From: Methanolobus psychrophilus R15 | GTDB lineage: Archaea > Halobacteriota > Methanosarcinia > Methanosarcinales > Methanosarcinaceae | Length of the DNA: 64,000 nucleotides | Direction of reading: 5' to 3' | Assembly (NCBI GenBank): GCA_000306725.1 | Contig: CP003083.1 | Location: 2,194,042 to 2,258,041 of the forward strand | Shown here: in pieces, positions 52,674-60,699 of the stretch | Layout of the letters: each line of letters opens with the position of its first letter | How positions within the stretch are numbered: position 1 is the first letter of the stretch | Translations under genes and position numbers: made by a program | The notes under the pieces: model-generated | Databases searched by the model: none | Seen by the model: only the letters and a program-made list of their open reading frames with translations | What the model was told of the DNA's origin: nothing

Positions 52674-53495
52674 TTAATCGTTCCTTACTTTTTCATATAT
52701 GCTGTAGATATATTCTGCCACCATCTTCCATATCCCTTCTATAAGATCAACGAGTTCGGGCAAGATGCGCATAACAATGTAGGCTATACCAAAGAGAGCG
52801 ATACCGGACCCAATCTTTGCAATGGTATGGTGAGCGATCTCAAAGCTGTTGGGGCCGAACCATTGGTATGCATAGGCTACGATCACGAATACATCCCTTA
52901 TTATATTCAAAGTATATATAATTGGTACGGATACCAGGAATGCTAACACCAGTTTTTTCAAAGGTGCGTTAACAGAGGCAATAAGCCCTATGAACAAAGC
53001 GATACTCTCGATGGCAGTACAGGCAAGTATTATCTCTACCTGATGTCCATTCAAGGCTATCTTATTCCATGCTGCCATCTCCGCAGGTTGTCCCAATGCC
53101 TGAAGTGTCCAGAAAACATTATCCGTTACAAGGGATATTATCCATACATTGAGTGAATCCATTTGAGCAAAGGGGAAATAGAACAAAGATGCAAGTGCTG
53201 TTGCAACAGTTGCCATCGATGTAACATCGACTGTTCCGTCACCTATCAGCTTCAAAGACCTGTATTCCTTAAGCATGTTGTATGCAAGTATAAGGCAAAT
53301 GATACCAACTACAATGACCAGTACAACATTCACATAATCCCTTATCTCTATAAAGTGCATTGGCTGGTAGAGCCAGTGTATAGAAAAGAATCCCCATCCT
53401 GTGGCACCCAGCAATTTACGTATTTTAATTCTTTTAGGCATCAGTGAGCAAGCAAGCATTAATGCCACTGCGACCCATAGTACATTTTCAATCAT
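52674..53495 (-). CDS. artA: Archaeosortase A
   Basis: A 273-aa polytopic membrane protease-transpeptidase. The catalytic cysteine is in ACTAIES (near 158-164), the arginine in NIIRD and the histidine in IAHHTIAK, as in the exosortase/archaeosortase family. It cuts PGF-CTERM proteins and attaches them to archaeal lipid. In haloarchaea PssA and the partner decarboxylase are needed for this anchoring, so the operon artA-asd-pssA is consistent. The giant surface protein in this window has no PGF-CTERM motif, so its targets are elsewhere. Confidence 0.9.
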   Translation of the reverse strand: MIENVLWVAVALMLACSLMPKRIKIRKLLGATGWGFFSIHWLYQPMHFIEIRDYVNVVLVIVVGIICLILAYNMLKEYRSLKLIGDGTVDVTSMATVATALASLFYFPFAQMDSLNVWIISLVTDNVFWTLQALGQPAEMAAWNKIALNGHQVEIILACTAIESIALFIGLIASVNAPLKKLVLAFLVSVPIIYTLNIIRDVFVIVAYAYQWFGPNSFEIAHHTIAKIGSGIALFGIAYIVMRILPELVDLIEGIWKMVAEYIYSIYEKVRND

Positions 53496-53520
53496 TTACA
53501 AGCACCTTTAATAGGTATGC

Positions 53521-53559
53521 CTGTATATATCAAATGTAGTGTATTAATCTTTTGTTCGT
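53521..53559 (+). promoter_or_regulatory. Promoter of the NUDIX-TFS operon
   Basis: TGTATATATCAAA at about 53522-53534 is a TATA-like box about 25-35 bases before ATG 53560. With no Shine-Dalgarno in between, a leaderless transcript is likely. Confidence 0.5.
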
Positions 53560-53976
53560 ATGTATGCTGATACTCCAAAATTGACAGTGGATGCTGTTAT
53601 TCTTTATAATGGCAGGATTGTTCTTATTCAAAGGAAAAACCCCCCTTTTCAGGGAAAGTTCGCTTTGCCCGGTGGTTTTGTAAATATAGGTGAAACTGTG
53701 GAGGATGCGGTTGTCCGTGAAGCCTACGAGGAAACCGGCCTGTCGATAGAAATAGTTAAGTTGCTTGGGGTATATTCTGACCCTCTGCGCGATCCAAGAG
53801 GACATACAGTAAGTATATGCTACCTGTCATTAGGTCACGGTATCCTGAAGGCGGATTCGGATGCAAAGGATGTATTCCTGTTCGATGTTGACCGTTTGCC
53901 GGAAATGGCTTTCGATCACAACAAGATAGTAGAGCAGGCAAGAGGTGAAGTCAATGGAATTTTGTCCAAAATGTAA
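53560..53976 (+). CDS. NUDIX hydrolase
   Basis: A 138-aa NUDIX protein. The Nudix box GFVNIGETVEDAVVREAYEE then TGL is complete (G-x5-E-x7-REUxEExGU) at about 43-65. It hydrolyses a nucleoside diphosphate derivative, such as oxidised dNTP, ADP-ribose or NADH. TFS begins inside its last 23 bp, so they are co-translated, which links it with transcription factor S. Confidence 0.85.
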   Translation: MYADTPKLTVDAVILYNGRIVLIQRKNPPFQGKFALPGGFVNIGETVEDAVVREAYEETGLSIEIVKLLGVYSDPLRDPRGHTVSICYLSLGHGILKADSDAKDVFLFDVDRLPEMAFDHNKIVEQARGEVNGILSKM

Positions 53977-54274
53977 AACTATGATGGTTCCGGTAAAAGG
54001 CGTATCCAAATGCAGGAACAGCAAATGTGGATATGTAAAAGAGAAAGAAACTGATCAGGAATCACTAATGTCAAAGGCAGCACGTTCAGAGAGAGAGGTC
54101 ACGGTGCTTGAAGGCAATACTGACCAGGGTCTGCCCACTACATCAGTCCGATGTGATGAATGCGGTCATAATGTCGCATACTGGTGGTTGCGCCAGCTCA
54201 GGTCGGCGGATGAATCAGAAACACGCTTTTTCAAGTGCACAAAGTGCGGTTTAACCTGGCGTGAATATGATTAA
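53954..54274 (+). CDS. tfs: Transcription factor S (TFIIS/RPB9-like, RpoM)
   Basis: A 106-aa archaeal TFS. N-terminal zinc ribbon CPKCKTMM and CRNSKCGY, C-terminal ribbon CDECGHN and CTKCGLTW, with RSADESETRFF holding the acidic DE pair that enters the RNA polymerase active site for transcript cleavage. ATG 53954, after GAGGTGAAG, is used rather than 53945. It lies at the start of the replication cluster pcn-priL but has its own upstream partner, the NUDIX gene. Confidence 0.92.
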   Translation: MEFCPKCKTMMVPVKGVSKCRNSKCGYVKEKETDQESLMSKAARSEREVTVLEGNTDQGLPTTSVRCDECGHNVAYWWLRQLRSADESETRFFKCTKCGLTWREYD

Positions 54275-54427
54275 TAGATCCTAGTATAATTTATAGAACT
54301 ATAGTCTCATATAATACCTGGCTGATGAGTGCGTATCTTTGCATGTTTTCTGTTTATAAAAACAAAGCTTTTATTAGTTAGTGGATATAATGACCTAGAA
54401 ATCCAATTTATTTAGCGGAGAATCCAG

Positions 54428-55165
54428 ATGTTCAAGGCAACAATCGATGCAGATATCTTAAAGACTTCCATAGAGACGCTTTCAGTCCTTGTTGATGAAG
54501 CAAGGTTCAAAATATCTCCAGAAGGTATTACTGTCAGGGCCGTTGACCCTGCTAACGTGGCAATGGTCAGCTTCGAGCTCAGCTCCAGCGCATTTGATGA
54601 GTATAGTGCCGATGATTGTGAGATCGGCCTGGACCTTTCAAAGATCAATGATATATTCAGTGTTGCCGGGAAAGAGGACAAGCTCAGCATGGAACTGGAC
54701 GAGTTGTCCCAGAAGCTGTCCCTTCACATTGGCGGTCTTTCATATACCCTTGCATTGCTCGATCCTTCTACTATCAGGGCCGAACCGCGGATCCCACAGC
54801 TTGAACTTCCGGCAGAGGTTGTTCTCAACGGTAAGGATCTCCTCAAGGCTGTGAAGGCCGCTGAGAAGATAAGCGACCACATGCTGCTGGGTATTGAAGG
54901 CGACACATTCTACATGGAAGCCGAGGGAGACACCGACCGTGTGAGGCTGGACATTCCCCGCGACCAGCTCATCGATATCAGGGCAGGCGACGCACGCTCA
55001 TTGTTCTCGCTTGACTACCTGTCAGATATCGTTAAACCCGCATCCAGGTCCAATGAGGTCACAGTTGAGCTGGGCAAGGATTTCCCTGTAAAGATCGGCT
55101 TCACGATAGCCAACGGCGCAGGTAAGATCGGATATCTGCTTGCCCCGCGCATTGAATCAGATTAA
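54428..55165 (+). CDS. pcn: DNA polymerase sliding clamp (PCNA)
   Basis: A 245-aa PCNA. FKATIDADILKTSIETLSVL, then GITVRAVDPANVAMV in the first half, and the interdomain and C-terminal strands ending GKIGYLLAPRIESD, mark the family. The homotrimer holds DNA polymerase and other enzymes on DNA. The next gene, priL, starts 7 bp after its stop, or overlaps it by 26 bp if the earlier start is used. AGCGGAGAA precedes ATG. Confidence 0.94.
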   Translation: MFKATIDADILKTSIETLSVLVDEARFKISPEGITVRAVDPANVAMVSFELSSSAFDEYSADDCEIGLDLSKINDIFSVAGKEDKLSMELDELSQKLSLHIGGLSYTLALLDPSTIRAEPRIPQLELPAEVVLNGKDLLKAVKAAEKISDHMLLGIEGDTFYMEAEGDTDRVRLDIPRDQLIDIRAGDARSLFSLDYLSDIVKPASRSNEVTVELGKDFPVKIGFTIANGAGKIGYLLAPRIESD

Positions 55166-55172
55166 ACTGTCT

Positions 55173-56240
55173 ATGGATAATAAGGATCTTGCGTTATATC
55201 CGTACCTTGCAGAGGCTTCCCGATATGTGGCGAGCCTCGATTTTTCCCTTGACAGCCTTATATCTTCGCGCGCAATGGATTCTGCAAGAGCGCGCGGTAA
55301 GGAGCGTGTGCTCCAGTCAATAGCCGGGGAGATATTCAAACCGCCCCTGTCAAACTCGGACGACAGGAAGATCCTCATCGAGCTTTTATCATACCCTTTC
55401 TCCAGGATACTTGTATCCTGTATCGATGATCCTTTTCTGATAAGGCGTTACTCTCTGGCTGAGGCGGTCGCATCATACAAGTCCCTTAAAGGTATGGATA
55501 TCGCTTTCCTTGGGGAATTCTCTCTTGATTTCGGCATCCATGCCCAAGTGAAAGAATCCGGTGTCAGGGTCCATTTCACCGATTATATACGTCTTGCCAG
55601 TTCCCTCAAGGCCATGGAATGGAAGCTTGTGAACAGGAAGATGGACCACGGATATGTGACCGTGTCCAGAGAGGAGCTTGCCCGCCTCCTGCAGGAGGGT
55701 GTGAGGCACAGGATAGAAGGCACCCTTCCTATGCAAGTACCTGAAGAGGTATGCCTGTCCTGCCAGCCTTATATCTCTGACATCCTGGCTGCGCTGAACG
55801 AGCGCAAGAGCCGTTTCGAAGGCTCGGAGTTCCAGACAGTTGAAGCGGGCCTTTTCCCGCCCTGTATCACTCACGCCATATCCCAGTCACAGGCAGGTGT
55901 CAACCTTGCGCACTCAATGAGGTTTGCAATGACCTCTTTCCTGCTTGGCATTGGGATGTCAGTCGACGATATCATGAATCTCTTCATATCATCCCCTGAT
56001 TTTGATGTCGAGAAGGCACGGTACCAGGTGGAGCATATCGCAGGCTCATCAGGCACAAGTTATAAGCCCCCTTCATGTGCAACCATGCAGACCTATGGTA
56101 ACTGTTATGCGCCGGATGAGATATGTAAAAGGATAAGCCATCCTCTTAACTACTATCGCCGCAAGGTTTGGTTCAGTAACAGGGATGCCCAAAAAGAAAA
56201 AGATGGGCAGTCTTCAGATACGCCCGAGAAACTTGTCTGA
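55173..56240 (+). CDS. priL: DNA primase large subunit PriL
   Basis: A 355-aa PriL. The C-terminal 4Fe-4S ligands are visible: the Cys of FPPCITHA, then SCATM, GNCY and EICK. LSYPFSRILVSC and HSMRFAMTSFLLGIGMS are family blocks. It joins PriS to make RNA-DNA primers. ATG 55173 is used, as the earlier ATG 55140 would overlap pcn. Adjacent to PCNA, a common archaeal pairing. Confidence 0.9.
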   Translation: MDNKDLALYPYLAEASRYVASLDFSLDSLISSRAMDSARARGKERVLQSIAGEIFKPPLSNSDDRKILIELLSYPFSRILVSCIDDPFLIRRYSLAEAVASYKSLKGMDIAFLGEFSLDFGIHAQVKESGVRVHFTDYIRLASSLKAMEWKLVNRKMDHGYVTVSREELARLLQEGVRHRIEGTLPMQVPEEVCLSCQPYISDILAALNERKSRFEGSEFQTVEAGLFPPCITHAISQSQAGVNLAHSMRFAMTSFLLGIGMSVDDIMNLFISSPDFDVEKARYQVEHIAGSSGTSYKPPSCATMQTYGNCYAPDEICKRISHPLNYYRRKVWFSNRDAQKEKDGQSSDTPEKLV

Positions 56241-56260
56241 TGCTGCCCGATGCCGCAGAC

Positions 56261-57577
56261 TCAGCTGCGCTTATATTCCCTGCATTTCCCAACAAAGCTT
56301 TTCACAGGGAATGAAGCTGGATGCGCATGGGTGTAACTTGCAAGTGAATTATGCTCGGTGATGCCATCCTTTCCGTCTCTGATGCCCTTGCCTCTTTTCA
56401 TCTCATAGGACAGTCTTGCATCGCTGGCACAGTTGGTGACAGAATAGTGGAACTCATGCCCTCTGATGGTTCCTTTGATGAAGTCCCCTTTTGCTGTCCC
56501 TTCTGTGTAGCCGAGTGCCTGAAGTTTCTTTGTCATGACGGTCTCTGCAGGGAAGAGGTTCGCGGTCCTGTAGGTCTTTTCTTCCACTTCATAGGATGTG
56601 GAGAGGTACTGAAGGCCGCCACATTCTCCGTATATGGGCATGCCGTCTGCTGAAATATCCCTGAGTACCTTTGTAGTCCTTGAATGCTCTAGTTCTTTCA
56701 GGTACAGCTCAGGATACCCGCCTCCAAAGTACATGCCGTCAACCTCCGGAACTTCTCCTTCTATGGGGCTGAAGGGAACTATCTCTGCTCCCGCTTCCCT
56801 GAATGAATCGAACATCTCCTGGTAGTAGAAACAGAAGGCACTGTCCAATGCCACACCTATTTTCACGTCTGATTCGGGCAGCTTTTCCTCCTTAGCGGGT
56901 TCTATATCGGGTGCACTTTCAGCAATGGAAATTATGGCGTCAAGGTCGATGTTCTGCTCTATGAAATCAGCAAGTTTCGAAGCATCAAAATCCTGCTCGT
57001 GGGCCATGTATAATCCCAGATGGCGGGAAGGCACGCTGATTTCCTGGTTGCGCGGGAGAATGCCCACTACAGGTATGTCGGGAATGCAGTCTTTGATCAT
57101 CTGTGCATGCCTGGGGCTTCCGACCCTGTTGAGTATCACTCCTGCGATATTTACTTCCCTGTCAAATTCGGAGAATCCTTTCACTATAGCAGCAGCACTG
57201 CGTGACATGCCATGGACATTGATGACAAGGATGACAGGCACTCCAAGTGATTTGGCCACATGAGCGGAACTGGCTATCTCTGTGGAATCCATGCCGTCAA
57301 AAAGCCCCATCACACCTTCAATTACATTGATGTCATTTTTCTGCGCATGCCTGGAAAATGTGCGCCTGACACCGTCCACCTGCATCATGAATGTGTCCAG
57401 ATTCCTTGAAGGCTTGCCGCATATGGCGGTATGGTAGGTCGGATCGATGTAGTCCGGACCCACTTTATAAGGCTGGACGTCCATCTCTCTCTTTTTCAGG
57501 GCTGCCATTATCCCCATGGACACAGTAGTCTTTCCGACACCGCTGTGTGTTCCGGCGAGCAGTACAGTTTTTGTCAT
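56261..57577 (-). CDS. cfbB: CbiA/CfbB-type a,c-diamide synthase (Ni-sirohydrochlorin type in methanogens)
   Basis: A 438-aa two-domain enzyme. The N-terminal dethiobiotin-synthase-like P-loop is AGTHSGVGKTTVSMG. The C-terminal glutamine amidotransferase part holds the nucleophile in YGECGGLQYLS and a catalytic HEFHYS. It amidates the a and c acetate groups of Ni-sirohydrochlorin for coenzyme F430, and possibly cobyrinate for B12; the same fold and motif do both, so cfbB versus cbiA is not settled. Divergent from moaA with 66 bp between starts. Confidence 0.82.
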   Translation of the reverse strand: MTKTVLLAGTHSGVGKTTVSMGIMAALKKREMDVQPYKVGPDYIDPTYHTAICGKPSRNLDTFMMQVDGVRRTFSRHAQKNDINVIEGVMGLFDGMDSTEIASSAHVAKSLGVPVILVINVHGMSRSAAAIVKGFSEFDREVNIAGVILNRVGSPRHAQMIKDCIPDIPVVGILPRNQEISVPSRHLGLYMAHEQDFDASKLADFIEQNIDLDAIISIAESAPDIEPAKEEKLPESDVKIGVALDSAFCFYYQEMFDSFREAGAEIVPFSPIEGEVPEVDGMYFGGGYPELYLKELEHSRTTKVLRDISADGMPIYGECGGLQYLSTSYEVEEKTYRTANLFPAETVMTKKLQALGYTEGTAKGDFIKGTIRGHEFHYSVTNCASDARLSYEMKRGKGIRDGKDGITEHNSLASYTHAHPASFPVKSFVGKCREYKRS

Positions 57578-57643
57578 GCTGGGTAGTTTGTCAAATATGT
57601 ATATAGTGTTATTCCCGCATTATTCAAAACGGTTAAATAAAGA

Positions 57644-58597
57644 ATGTCTATCTACCATACTATGAATTCCTCCGGGCCGCGCAGGACACTTACCGATCCT
57701 TTCGGGCGTACGGTAAAAAGTCTGAGGATGTCCATTACCAACCGGTGCAACCTTAATTGTATCTACTGCCATAACGAGGGTGACCATGGCAGCACCGGTG
57801 AAATGACAGTTGAGACCATTGTCAACATCGTGAAAGCTGCCGCAGAGTTTGGTGTGGACAGGCTCAAGATATCCGGAGGTGAGCCTCTAATAAGAAAGGA
57901 CCTGGAGGAAATCCTCTCTGCACTGCCTCCTCTGAAGGATGTGTCCCTGACCACAAATGGGACGCTTCTCAAGGGCAGGGCAAGGTCCCTGAAGGAAGCA
58001 GGGCTTAATCGTGTGAACGTAAGCCTGGACACTCTGGATCCTGGCAAGTTCAGGATGATCACCAATTGCAAGCGGGACATTCTTCCCACTGTCCTCGAAG
58101 GCATTGACGAGGCTGTTGAGGCAGGTCTTACGCCAGTGAAGATCAATATGGTGCTCCTGAAAGATATTAACGAGGCCGAGATCGAGAAAATGCTTAAGTT
58201 CACAAAAGGTTACAATGGCGATGTCATCCTGCAGCTCATTGAGCTGATGAATTTCAGGGATACAGCTCCGTATCATGTGGACGCTGATCTGGTAGAGGAG
58301 GAATTGTTGCAGAATGCCACCGATGTCACGACCCGTACCATGCACCACAGGAAAAAATACTTCATTAATGGTGCAGAGGTCGAGTTCGTCCGCCCTGTGG
58401 ATAATACTGAATTCTGTGCAAACTGCAACCGGCTGCGTGTAACTGCCGATGGCAAGCTCAAGCCGTGTTTGCTCGTTAACGATAATCTTATAGATGTTTC
58501 ACATGCAAGATATGATGAGCTGCCCGGACTACTGCAGCTTGCAGTGAGCAAAAGGGTGCCATTTTATGGCCATGATACTTACAGGCAGGAGAAATAA
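57644..58597 (+). CDS. moaA: GTP 3',8-cyclase MoaA
   Basis: A 317-aa radical SAM enzyme. The first cluster is CNLNCIYC, SAM-binding SGGEPLIR follows, and the second cluster lies in FCANCNRLRVTADGKLKPCL, the C-x2-C-x13-C of MoaA. It starts molybdopterin (here likely tungstopterin) synthesis from GTP, needed by formylmethanofuran dehydrogenase. It is unlike the viperins of the island, having the second cluster. ATG 57644 or 57662 can be the start. The 49-aa gene follows 2 bp later. Confidence 0.93.
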   Translation: MSIYHTMNSSGPRRTLTDPFGRTVKSLRMSITNRCNLNCIYCHNEGDHGSTGEMTVETIVNIVKAAAEFGVDRLKISGGEPLIRKDLEEILSALPPLKDVSLTTNGTLLKGRARSLKEAGLNRVNVSLDTLDPGKFRMITNCKRDILPTVLEGIDEAVEAGLTPVKINMVLLKDINEAEIEKMLKFTKGYNGDVILQLIELMNFRDTAPYHVDADLVEEELLQNATDVTTRTMHHRKKYFINGAEVEFVRPVDNTEFCANCNRLRVTADGKLKPCLLVNDNLIDVSHARYDELPGLLQLAVSKRVPFYGHDTYRQEK

Positions 58598-58599
58598 AA

Positions 58600-58749
58600 A
58601 TGGAAGTAGAACTTATAGTTGATGGAAAAGTGATCGAGATTAACCGCTTTGTTCAGGAGATCCTGGGGAGTACTGTGCTGGGTGCCGCCGGGACACTGCG
58701 CGGTGTGGAAGAAAATTGCAAAGAGGTCAGCGTAACCATTAAAAAATAG
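58600..58749 (+). CDS. Conserved 49-aa archaeal protein
   Basis: A small frame MEVELIVDGKVIEINRFVQE, then ILGSTVLGAAG, ends EVSVTIKK. ATG 58600 follows CAGGAGA and lies 2 bp after the moaA stop. The pattern IELNxFVxxIL-x-TVxG is seen in small conserved proteins of Methanosarcinales, so the gene is real. Function unknown; possible molybdopterin link from position. Confidence 0.7.
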   Translation: MEVELIVDGKVIEINRFVQEILGSTVLGAAGTLRGVEENCKEVSVTIKK

Positions 58750-58798
58750 TTAGAATCCGCTTATGTTGCAGCGGTTATCTCCGGCCCATCCCTGCCGC

Positions 58799-59587
58799 TC
58801 AGATAAGGCGTTCTATTTCTGAAAAGTCGATGGGTGATGTCGCATCCAGAGATAACGGTGTCACCGAGATGTGCCCTTTCTGTATCAGCGCATTGACATC
58901 GGTGCCTTCCTCATCCACTGTGGAAAGATCACCTGCTATCCAGTAATATGGCCTGCCTCTGGGATCGTGCCTCTCTTCAACCTCGGTCCTGAAGAGCTTT
59001 CTGGCAAGCCTTGTGATCTCAATTTCCGTGTCTATCTCCACGAAGTGGGGGATGTTCACGTTCAGGACATCGACTTTGTCCGGAAGGCCGAGCCTGAGTA
59101 CGTTCCTTGCTATCCTGTTCACGACTTTGATAGCGATGCCGAAATCATGTTCGTAGTCCCTGTTGTCATCGAACTTCAGGCCTTCTTCCTTTACCTGGAT
59201 GGAAGCTGCGATAGCGGGGATGCCATAACTTGCACCTTCAAGTGCCGCACCGATAGTGCCTGATGTGGTCACGGTATCAGTGCTGATATTCTCGCCAATG
59301 TTAAAACCGGAAAGTATGAGGTCCGGCTTTTGCTTCATGATGGTGAACATGCCTATTATCACAGAGTCTGTAGGCGTTCCTCCTACTGCATTGACCTCAA
59401 TGCCGTCCACCTTTGTCCTGGTGACCCTTAAAGGCTCAAAAATGGATATAGAACGTCCCACCCCGCTTTGTTGCATCATGGGTGCGGATACAGTGACATC
59501 ACCTAGATCCGCCACGCTTTTGTAGGCAGCCCTTATTCCCGAGGAGTATACTCCGTCATCATTGGTAAGAAGGATTTTACTGGACAT
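58799..59587 (-). CDS. surE: 5'/3'-nucleotidase SurE
   Basis: A 262-aa SurE. KILLTNDDGVYSSGI holds the DD metal site, and LSGFNIGENI and SGTIGAALEGASYG the second and third conserved blocks. It removes phosphate from nucleotides during stress or salvage. ATG 59587 (MSSKILL) is the family start; the longer N-terminus from 59635 is not conserved. Isolated gene. Confidence 0.93.
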   Translation of the reverse strand: MSSKILLTNDDGVYSSGIRAAYKSVADLGDVTVSAPMMQQSGVGRSISIFEPLRVTRTKVDGIEVNAVGGTPTDSVIIGMFTIMKQKPDLILSGFNIGENISTDTVTTSGTIGAALEGASYGIPAIAASIQVKEEGLKFDDNRDYEHDFGIAIKVVNRIARNVLRLGLPDKVDVLNVNIPHFVEIDTEIEITRLARKLFRTEVEERHDPRGRPYYWIAGDLSTVDEEGTDVNALIQKGHISVTPLSLDATSPIDFSEIERLI

Positions 59588-59667
59588 GACATATCTTCTG
59601 CAGATATGTGACTTAAAACTAATGGCTAAAAACACTAAAAAGGGGTAAACGAAGGCCAGTGTGAAGT

Positions 59668-60084
59668 CTATACGTTGGCAAATATTCTCTTTTTATCATT
59701 GGCATGTAAGCAGGCATCAGAGCCTTCAGGAAGGTCTGCAAGGGCTTTTACCTTTTCGATGACTTCAATATTTTCACTCATGGCATCAAGTTTGCTTATT
59801 ATTTCAATGATGTTCTCATTCTGTTCATCACTGAGGCACTTATTATCCTTCACGATCTCAAGCAGTATTGACGCATCATCCAATACCTGTGCAGCGATAG
59901 TTCTTTCCATGTACTGCTTGGCGAGTGCAGAGTCACTACCTTTAAGCGTCAGATTGAACTCATTGAGCTGAGTTTCAAAAAGCCCGACATCATAATGGGC
60001 GCTCCTGAATATCTTTTTGACATAGTCTTCCCTGTAGACTTGCTTTGAGTTTTTAAGGATTCTTAGGAATTTCTTATAATCCAT
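59668..60084 (-). CDS. Hypothetical helical protein
   Basis: A 138-aa, strongly helical and charged protein with no family I recognise. It reads MDYKKFLRILKNSKQVYRED and is rich in leucine, with two low-cysteine halves (one cysteine in NKCLS, one in DACLH). The gene follows another unknown on the same strand, and both lie between surE and alaS in the reverse direction, possibly one operon. Confidence 0.6.
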   Translation of the reverse strand: MDYKKFLRILKNSKQVYREDYVKKIFRSAHYDVGLFETQLNEFNLTLKGSDSALAKQYMERTIAAQVLDDASILLEIVKDNKCLSDEQNENIIEIISKLDAMSENIEVIEKVKALADLPEGSDACLHANDKKRIFANV

Positions 60085-60125
60085 TCTCTCTCATCCCGTT
60101 TTCAAACCATGCCGGCAGTATTTTA

Positions 60126-60473
60126 TCAGAGACTCTTGCTAAGTGATCTGCGCTTGAACTCCAGGTTAATTTCCGACTCCGCAGAAAAGGTCGTGATGTT
60201 CTGTAGTGCATTGTATGTTTCACTGAACTGTCCGCCATTAACGTCGTAGTCGCTTTCAATGTCGATTCCATAGTCTCTATTCTCTTCTACGATGGGATCG
60301 CAAAGGTATACCTGCAGGCTGCCGCCCGCGTCCATGAAAACAGAAGGTCTGACTCCGGAGTTGTTGTACTCTTCGACCAATCCCCTAAATATTAAAGACA
60401 TGTACCTCATTGATTCCATTAGGTCATCACCAGTTATGGAATTTCCTGACCATGCATTTATAGGTAATGTCAC
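60126..60473 (-). CDS. Hypothetical protein upstream of the helical protein
   Basis: A 115-aa protein with a central region RPSVFMDAGGSLQVYLCDPI. It resembles no family I know; halobacterial-type output domains have similar GGSLQV-like strands, but the match is slight. The downstream gene starts 42 bp after its stop. Divergent from alaS, with about 226 bp between. Confidence 0.55.
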   Translation of the reverse strand: MTLPINAWSGNSITGDDLMESMRYMSLIFRGLVEEYNNSGVRPSVFMDAGGSLQVYLCDPIVEENRDYGIDIESDYDVNGGQFSETYNALQNITTFSAESEINLEFKRRSLSKSL

Positions 60474-60699
60474 TGATTTCCAACTTATGGACTTTTATTC
60501 AGGATGTTATGTTCATAAAATAGTTACTTATTAATGCTCTTAATCTTCAATACGTCATCTGGTTCCGTAGTCAGGGATGTATATTTATATTAGTGCTCTT
60601 ATTATTCATCCCAAATCTGTTAATAAGAAATGTTTTTAATCATTAGAGTGTACTTGGAAGAATAAATTTCATTAAAGGACCATCTAAGTTGGAGTAATT

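Noticed and set aside
57644..58597. Third viperin-like enzyme
   Set aside because: It is radical SAM but has the C-terminal second iron-sulfur cluster motif of MoaA and lacks the viperin blocks.
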